Shown piece by piece: positions 20,894 to 26,349 of a DNA stretch of 26,349 nucleotides (positions are counted from its first letter, which is position 1; each line of letters starts with the position of its first letter). Origin of the DNA: Daphnia carinata. Lineage: Eukaryota; Arthropoda; Branchiopoda; Diplostraca; Daphniidae. The stretch lies in NCBI RefSeq assembly GCF_022539665.2, contig NW_026712548.1:1-26349 (forward strand), given 5' to 3'. The notes beneath the pieces are model-generated. The model saw nothing but the letters and a program-made list of their open reading frames with translations. It searched no databases and had not been told where the DNA came from. The position numbers were made by a program, and so were the translations under genes.

Positions 20894-20972
20894 CAAAAAT
20901 TGTGAAAAATGAACTTTATTTAACGGGATATTAGCAATATATAAATACTAACGTAATCCGAAATCAGATTGC

Positions 20973-21151
20973 TAACGAATAAATAATCAAAGATTAACTA
21001 ACGTACATACGCTAACATTGTTTGATCTCGGCAAACCTTATAGAAGGTAACGGTTTCAGCAACCTATGTACATTCCACTTTCCACGGAATAGGAGGTTGG
21101 AAATATATTTTGAAAATAAATATAAAGTTTGTGGGAACATGGAAATTAAAC
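20973..21151. other. Unassigned spacer right of element 2
   Basis: About 180 bp with no match to element 1, element 2 or the satellite, and no coding frame that I trust. It does not contain the missing tip of element 1, which a simple insertion of element 2 into that tip would require. Confidence 0.6.
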
Positions 21152-21296
21152 GGAGAAAAAGGCCCAGTCCAATGGAGAAAAAGGCCCACTTTTGAATTTG
21201 GAAAAAAGTGGGCCTTTTTCGTATGGGCCTTTTTCGTCTGGGCCTTTTTCGCGGGCCTTTTTCGTCTGGGCCTTTTTCGTCTGGGCCTTTTTCTCC
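21152..21296. repeat. 15-bp-period hairpin cluster at left edge of array 3
   Basis: Two direct copies of GGAGAAAAAGGCCC (21152-21165 and 21174-21187) are followed by six inverted copies of GGGCCTTTTTC at 21210, 21225, 21240, 21253, 21268 and 21283, the last being the full GGGCCTTTTTCTCC. The inner pair forms a hairpin with an AAAAGTGGGCC stem. Because 15 is a multiple of 3, both strands show repetitive open frames (GLFRLGLFR and its antisense). These are artefacts. Confidence 0.9.
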
Positions 21297-21302
21297 GCCA
21301 AT

Positions 21303-24300
21303 CAATCAGTTTCAATATCTACATTCAAACAGCATCAAATATACGTGTATTCAATGTGAATATAGTGTTATAGAATCAGTTTCAATATCTACATTCAAAC
21401 AGCATCAAATATACGTGTATTCAATGTGAATATAGTGTAATACAGTGAGTTTCAATATCTACATTCAAACAGCATCAAATATACGTGTATTCAATGTGAA
21501 TATACTGTTATAGAATTAGTTCAATATCAATATCGTGTATTAAATGTGAATATACTGTTATTGAATCAGTTTCAATTTCAATGTGAATATAGTGTTATAG
21601 AATCAGTTTCAATATCTACATTCAAACAGCATCAAATATACGTGTATTCAATGTGAATATAGTGTTATAGAATCAGTTTCAATATCTACATTCAAACAGC
21701 ATCAAATATACGTGTATTCAATGTGAATATAGTGTTACAGAATCAGTTTCAATATCTACATTCAAACAGCATCAAATATACGTGTATTCAATGTGAATAT
21801 AGTGTACTACAGTGAGTTTCAATATCGACATTGAAACAGCATCAAATATATGTGTATTCAATGTGAATATAGTGTTATAGAATCAGTTTCAATATCTACA
21901 TTCAAACAGCATCAAATATACGTGTATTCAATGTGAATATAGTGTTATAGAATCAGTTTCAATATCTACATTCAAACAGCATCAAATATACGTGTATTCA
22001 ATGTGAATATAGTGTTATAGAATCAGTTTCAATATCTACATTGAAACAGCATCAAATATACGTGTATTCAATGTGAATATAGTGTTATAGAATCAGTTTC
22101 AATATTTACATTCAAACAGCATCAAATTTACGTGTATTCAATGTGAATATAGTGTTATAGAATGAGTTTCAATATCTACATTCAAACAGCATCAAATATA
22201 CGTGTATTCAATGTGAATATAGTGTAATACAGTGAGTTTCAATATCTACATTGAAACAGCATCAAATATACGTGTATTAAATGTGAATATAGTGTTATAG
22301 AATCAGTTTCAATATCTACATTCAAACAGCATCAAATATACGTGTATTCAATGTGAATATAGTGTTCTAGAATCAGTTTCAATATCTACATTCAAACAGC
22401 ATCAAATATACGTGTATTCAATGTGAATATAGTGTAATACAGTGAGTTTCAATATCTACATTGAAACAGCATAAAATTTACGTGTATTCAATGTGAATAT
22501 AGTGTTATAGAATCAGTTTCAATATCTACATTCAAACAGCATCAAATATACGTGTATTCAATGTGAATATAGTGTAATAGAATCAGTTTCAATATCTACA
22601 TTGAAACAGCATAAAATATACGTGTATTCAATGTGAATATAGTGTTATAGAATCAGTTTCAATATCTACATTCAAACAGCATCAAATATACGTGTATTCA
22701 ATGTGAATATAGTGTTATAGAACCAGTTTCAATATCTACATTCAAACAGCATCAAATATACGTGTATTCAATGTGAATATAGTGTAATACAGTGAGTTTC
22801 AATATCGACATTCAAACAGCATCAAATATATGTGTATTCAATGTGAATATAGTGTTATAGAATCAGTTTCAATATCTACATTCAAACAGCATCAAATATA
22901 CGTGTATTCAATGTGAATATAGTGTTATAGAATCAGTTTCAATATCTACATTCAAACAGCATCAAATATACGTGTATTCAATGTGAATATAGTGTAATAC
23001 AGTGAGTTTCAATATCTACATTCAAACAGCATCAAATATACGTGTATTCAATGTGAATATACTGTTATAGAATCAGTTTCAATATCTACATTCAAACAGC
23101 ATCAAATATACGTGTATTAAATGTGAATATAGTGTTATTGAATCAGTTTCAATATCTACATTCAAACAGCATCAAATATACGTGTATTCAATGTGAATAT
23201 AGTGTAATACAGTGAGTTTCAATATCGACATTGAAACAGCATCAAATATATGTGTATTCAATGTGAATATAGTGTTATAGAATCAGTTTCAATATCTACA
23301 TTCAAACAGCATCAAATATACGTGTATTCAATGTGAATATAGTGTAATAGAATCAGTTTCAATATCTACATTGAAACAGCATCAAATATATGTGTATTCA
23401 ATGTGAATACAGTGTAATACAGTGAGTTTCAATATCTACATTCAAACAGCATCAAATATACGTGTATTCAATTTGAATATAGTGTTATAGAATCAGTTTC
23501 AATATCTACATTCAAACAGCATCAAATATATGTGTATTCAATGTGAATATAGTGTTATAGAATCAGTTTCAATATCTACATTCAAACAGCATCAAATATA
23601 CGTGTATTCAATGTGAATATAGTGTTATAGAATCAGTTTCAATATCGACATTCAAACAGCATCAAATATATGTGTATTCAATGTGAATATAGTGTTATAG
23701 AATCAGTTTCAATATCTACATTCAAACAGCATCAAATATACGTGTATTCAATGTGAATATAGTGTTATAGAATCAGTTTCAATATCTACATTCAAACAGC
23801 ATCAAATATACGTGTATTCAATGTGAATATAGTGTTATAGAATCAGTTTCAATATCTACATTCAAACAGCATCAAATATACGTGTATTCAATGTGAATAT
23901 AGTGTTATAGAATCAGTTTCAATATCTACATTCAAACAGCATCAAATTTACGTGTATTCAATGTGAATATAGTATAATAGCATCAGTTTCATGATCTACA
24001 TTCAAACAGTATCAAATATACGTGTATTAAATGTGAATATAGTGTTATACAGTGAGTTTCATATCTACATTCAAACAGCATCAAATATACGTGTATTCAA
24101 TGTGAATATAGTGTAATAGAATCAGTTTCAATATCTACATTCAAAAAGCATCAAATATACGTGTATTCAATGTGAATATAGTGTAATACAGTGAGTTTTA
24201 ATATCTACATTCAAACAGCATCAAATATACGTGTATTCAATGTGAATATAGTGTTATACAATCAGTTTCATGATGTACATTCAAACAGTATCAAATATAC

Positions 24301-25377
24301 GTGTATTCAATGTGAATATAGTGTCAATATACAGAATCAGTTTCAATATCTACATTCAAACAGCATCAAATATACGTGTATTCAATGTGAATATAGTGTT
24401 ATAGAACCAGTTTCAATATCTACATTCAAACAGCATCAAATATACGTGTATTCAATGTGAATATAGTGTAATACAGTGAGTTTCAATATCGACATTGAAA
24501 CAGCATCAAATATATGTGTATTCAATGTGAATATAGTGTTATAGAATCAGTTTCAATATCTACATTCAAACAGCATCAAATATACGTGTATTCAATGTGA
24601 ATATAGTGTTATAGAATCAGTTTCAATATCTACATTCAAACAGCATCAAATATACGTGTATTCAATGTGAATATAGTGTAATACAGTGAGTTTCAATATC
24701 TACATTCAAACAGCATCAAATATACGTGTATTCAATGTGAATATACTGTTATAGAATCAGTTTCAATATCTACATTCAAACAGCATCAAATATACGTGTA
24801 TTAAATGTGAATATACTGTTATTGAATCAGTTTCAATATCTACATTCAAACAGCATCAAATATACGTGTATTCAATGTGAATATAGTGTAATACAGTGAG
24901 TTTCAATATCGACATTGAAACAGTATCAAATATATGTGTATTCAATGTGAATATAGTGTTATAGAATCAGTTTCAATATCTACATTCAAACAGCATCAAA
25001 TATACGTGTATTCAATGTGAATATAGTGTAATACAGTGAGTTTCAATATCGACATTGAAACAGCATCAAATATATGTGTATTCAATGTGAATATAGTGTT
25101 ATAGAATCAGTTTCAATATCTACATTCAAACAGCATCAAATATACGTGTATTCAATTTGAATATAGTGTTATAGAATCAGTTTCAATATCTACATTCAAA
25201 CAGCATCAAATATACTTGTATTCAATGTGAATATAGTGTTATAGAATCAGTTTCAATATCTACATTCAAACAGCATCAAATATACGTGTATTCAATGTGA
25301 ATATAGTGTAATACAGTGAGTTTCAATATCGACATTGAAACAGCATCAAATATATGTGTATTCAATGTGAATATAGG
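21303..25377 (+). repeat. 70-bp satellite array, forward orientation (array 3), highly regular
   Basis: About 58 monomers of the same family. From about 21591 to 23971 the 70-bp register has no indel over 34 units. Dominant variants differ from arrays 1 and 2: GTGTTATAGAATCAG joined to AATATCTAC, and GTGTAATACAGTGAG joined to AATATCGAC, ATTGAAACAGC and TATATGTGT. The start (21490-21590) is partly degenerate. Two blocks of about 14 monomers, 22711-23692 and 24395-25376, share the same order of variants at an offset of 1684 bp. Confidence 0.97.
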
Positions 25378-25383
25378 GTAGCC

Positions 25384-25551
25384 GGAGAAATAGGACCTGG
25401 AGAAATAGAACCCGAAGATTTAGGACCTACAAATAGGACCTGGAGAAATAGGACCTGGAGGAATAGGACCCAATCTTCAAACATTTTTTGAAGAGTCCTA
25501 TTTCTCCATATTGAGGGTCCTATTTCTCCAGCCTTAAGGTCCTATTTCTCC
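25384..25551. repeat. Hairpin cluster at right edge of array 3
   Basis: Direct copies of GGAGAAATAGGACC or close variants lie at 25384, 25399, 25414, 25428, 25442 and 25457 (mostly 15-bp spacing). Three inverted copies of GGTCCTATTTCTCC follow at 25494, 25516 and 25538. The turn contains its own stem, CTTCAAACATTTTTTGAAG. The motif differs at two positions from that of the left-edge cluster. Confidence 0.9.
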
Positions 25552-26025
25552 ATCGTAAAAAATCAATGTACAATTGGTTTTCCTATATGTTGAAAAAAAT
25601 ACCCGAACGCCCTATATTGGTTTCTGCACTTCAAACACCGTTATCAATATGACGCCTCTTCACTGCATTATAACTTTTTTTTTTAAATTTACATTCATAA
25701 TATTTTTGCAGGATTATATGCTTTTTCTATTGCTTTTTAGAGCTCATTTAATAGAAAAGTAATTTTTGTTTACACAGTATTTGAATTTTTGCATTTTACA
25801 TTTTCTTACTGGTGTTTTCAGGCCTACCATCACCCGCCCTTTACTATTGTCACTTTTCACTTTTTTTTTCTTCGTGCCTCAATAAGGATTCTTGGGAGGG
25901 CGCATAAGTACCTCTTAATACACAGATAACTAAGAAAATTTCATCAAAAAAATAATTTAATAAACGTTAATTTCATAATAAAACACTGTTTGCCCTTGCG
26001 CAAAATATTGTTTTTTACCATATAT
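25552..26025. other. AT-rich non-repetitive sequence, no gene seen
   Basis: Between the hairpin cluster and the gene start at 26026. A 62-codon open frame (25574-25762) is Phe/Leu-rich, lacks an ATG of good context, and crosses acceptor-like tracts (TTTTTGCAG at 25711, GTGTTTTCAG at 25821). I do not call it coding. It is probably the flanking region of the gene to the right. Confidence 0.5.
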
Positions 26026-26349
26026 ATGGCAACGGTTACTACAAGCAGACGACTGTTGCAAGCTCGAAGTGTCAACATCCTACAATTCTATGAATCGTTG
26101 AAGTTGCTTATTGTAAGCGGTGTTTGTTTGACAGGTAAGTGGCTAGTTTCAGTAAAATTTAAAAAATTTTATTTCCTAGGTTTGGCAGTTTTGGTACATT
26201 TCAAATTCATGTTGGCATTAGCACCACAGAAGAAAAAAATTTACTTGGAAGTAAAGGTATTTAAAGTATAGACATAATTTTATTAATTGCAGTTGGAAAT
26301 TTGACACAGATTACTAATCCGAAATGTTTCTTAGGTGGTTACTATCAAG
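26026..26349 (+). CDS. 5' exons of an unrecognised gene, running off the window
   Basis: An ATG (26026) opens MATVTTSRRLLQARSVNIL, and the exon ends at the donor ACAGGTAAGT (26134/26135). A 45-nt interval ends TTTCCTAG at 26179. The next exon (26180-26257) reads FGSFGTFQIHVGISTTEEKN in its most protein-like frame. A 36-nt intron (26257/26258-26292, ending AATTGCAG) follows, then GNLTQITNPKCFLGGYYQ to the window end. Exons 2 and 3 join in one frame across that intron. The ATG frame of exon 1 does not enter that frame with the obvious donor; the frame that does reads AYCKRCLFDR and is open only for the last 14 codons. So either the first exon starts later or a different splice is used. Product unknown. 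Confidence 0.4.

Larger units (their letters stand above)
15016..20972. mobile_element. Element 2: 6-kb palindromic element with one gene per arm
   Basis: The outer ends read GCAATCTAATTTCGGATT (from 15018) and, inverted from 20972, GCAATCTGATTTCGGATT. From there the two arms match inward to 17940 and 17977, enclosing a 36-nt loop. Sampled identity is roughly 90-95% by eye. The left arm lacks about 65 bp of the exon at 18283-18498. Each arm holds a full gene-like unit reading from the centre to the tip. No transposase signature is recognisable. It abuts the broken tip of element 1 on the left and unmatched spacer on the right, so no target-site duplication is visible. Confidence 0.75.

Noticed and set aside
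15016-20972. Palindrome as a sequencing or assembly foldback artefact
   Set aside because: The arms differ by many substitutions, an in-frame 3-nt indel and a 65-bp deletion, so they are not one molecule read twice.
15016-20972. Known DNA transposon with transposase (Tc1/mariner, hAT, piggyBac, Polinton, Helitron)
   Set aside because: No DDE/D block, zinc-finger BED, Rep/helicase or integrase motif could be read in any exon of either element.
21012-21429. Repetitive Lys/Arg/Pro or Gly/Leu/Phe/Arg proteins around the 15-bp cluster
   Set aside because: A 15-bp repeat keeps any frame open; both strands are open at once and both run into satellite.
21303-25377. CRISPR array
   Set aside because: Repeats abut head-to-tail with no unique spacers, the whole 70-bp unit is conserved, and introns show the DNA is eukaryotic.

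Overview
This is AT-rich eukaryotic DNA, roughly 30% G+C by eye. Short GT...AG introns (about 36-69 nt) interrupt the gene-like segments, and no bacterial operons, Shine-Dalgarno-led genes, rRNA or tRNA are visible. Compact introns plus abundant satellite suggest an invertebrate metazoan or similar small-intron eukaryote. The taxon cannot be fixed from this window, and I recognise no gene by family name.

Layout. (1) 1-1152: 70-bp satellite, forward orientation. (2) 1153-6090: 'element 1' copy 1, an almost complete long palindrome (two arms of about 2.2 kb, central part about 0.35 kb), truncated at its left tip. (3) 6091-9920: the same satellite, reverse-complemented and disordered. (4) 9930-15015: element 1 copy 2, nearly identical to copy 1 (offset about 8.94 kb, a handful of differences), with its extreme right tip missing. 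(5) 15016-20972: 'element 2', a second long palindrome (arms about 2.9 kb, loop 36 nt). (6) 20973-21302: spacer ending in a 15-bp-period hairpin cluster. (7) 21303-25377: satellite, forward, very regular. (8) 25384-25551: a second hairpin cluster with a related 14-bp motif. (9) 25552-26349: non-repetitive DNA ending in the first exons of an unrecognised gene.

Each palindrome carries the same gene once per arm, in opposite orientation. In element 2 the two gene copies diverge from the centre and run outward to a candidate poly(A) signal near each tip. Each contains an internal tandem duplication of about 780 bp, so there are four copies of the core exons. One terminal exon is kept at identical length in both arms, with several differences at third codon positions. 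In element 1 the gene-like exons run inward from the tips. Short peptide similarities suggest that the element 1 and element 2 products are distant relatives. Most copies are broken by stops or frameshifts.

The most unusual points are the paired foldback-type elements with one gene per arm, the satellite orientation flip (forward, reverse, forward) between them, and the two related inverted-motif clusters that bracket the third satellite array. Everything functional here is inference; identities are eye estimates, not alignments.
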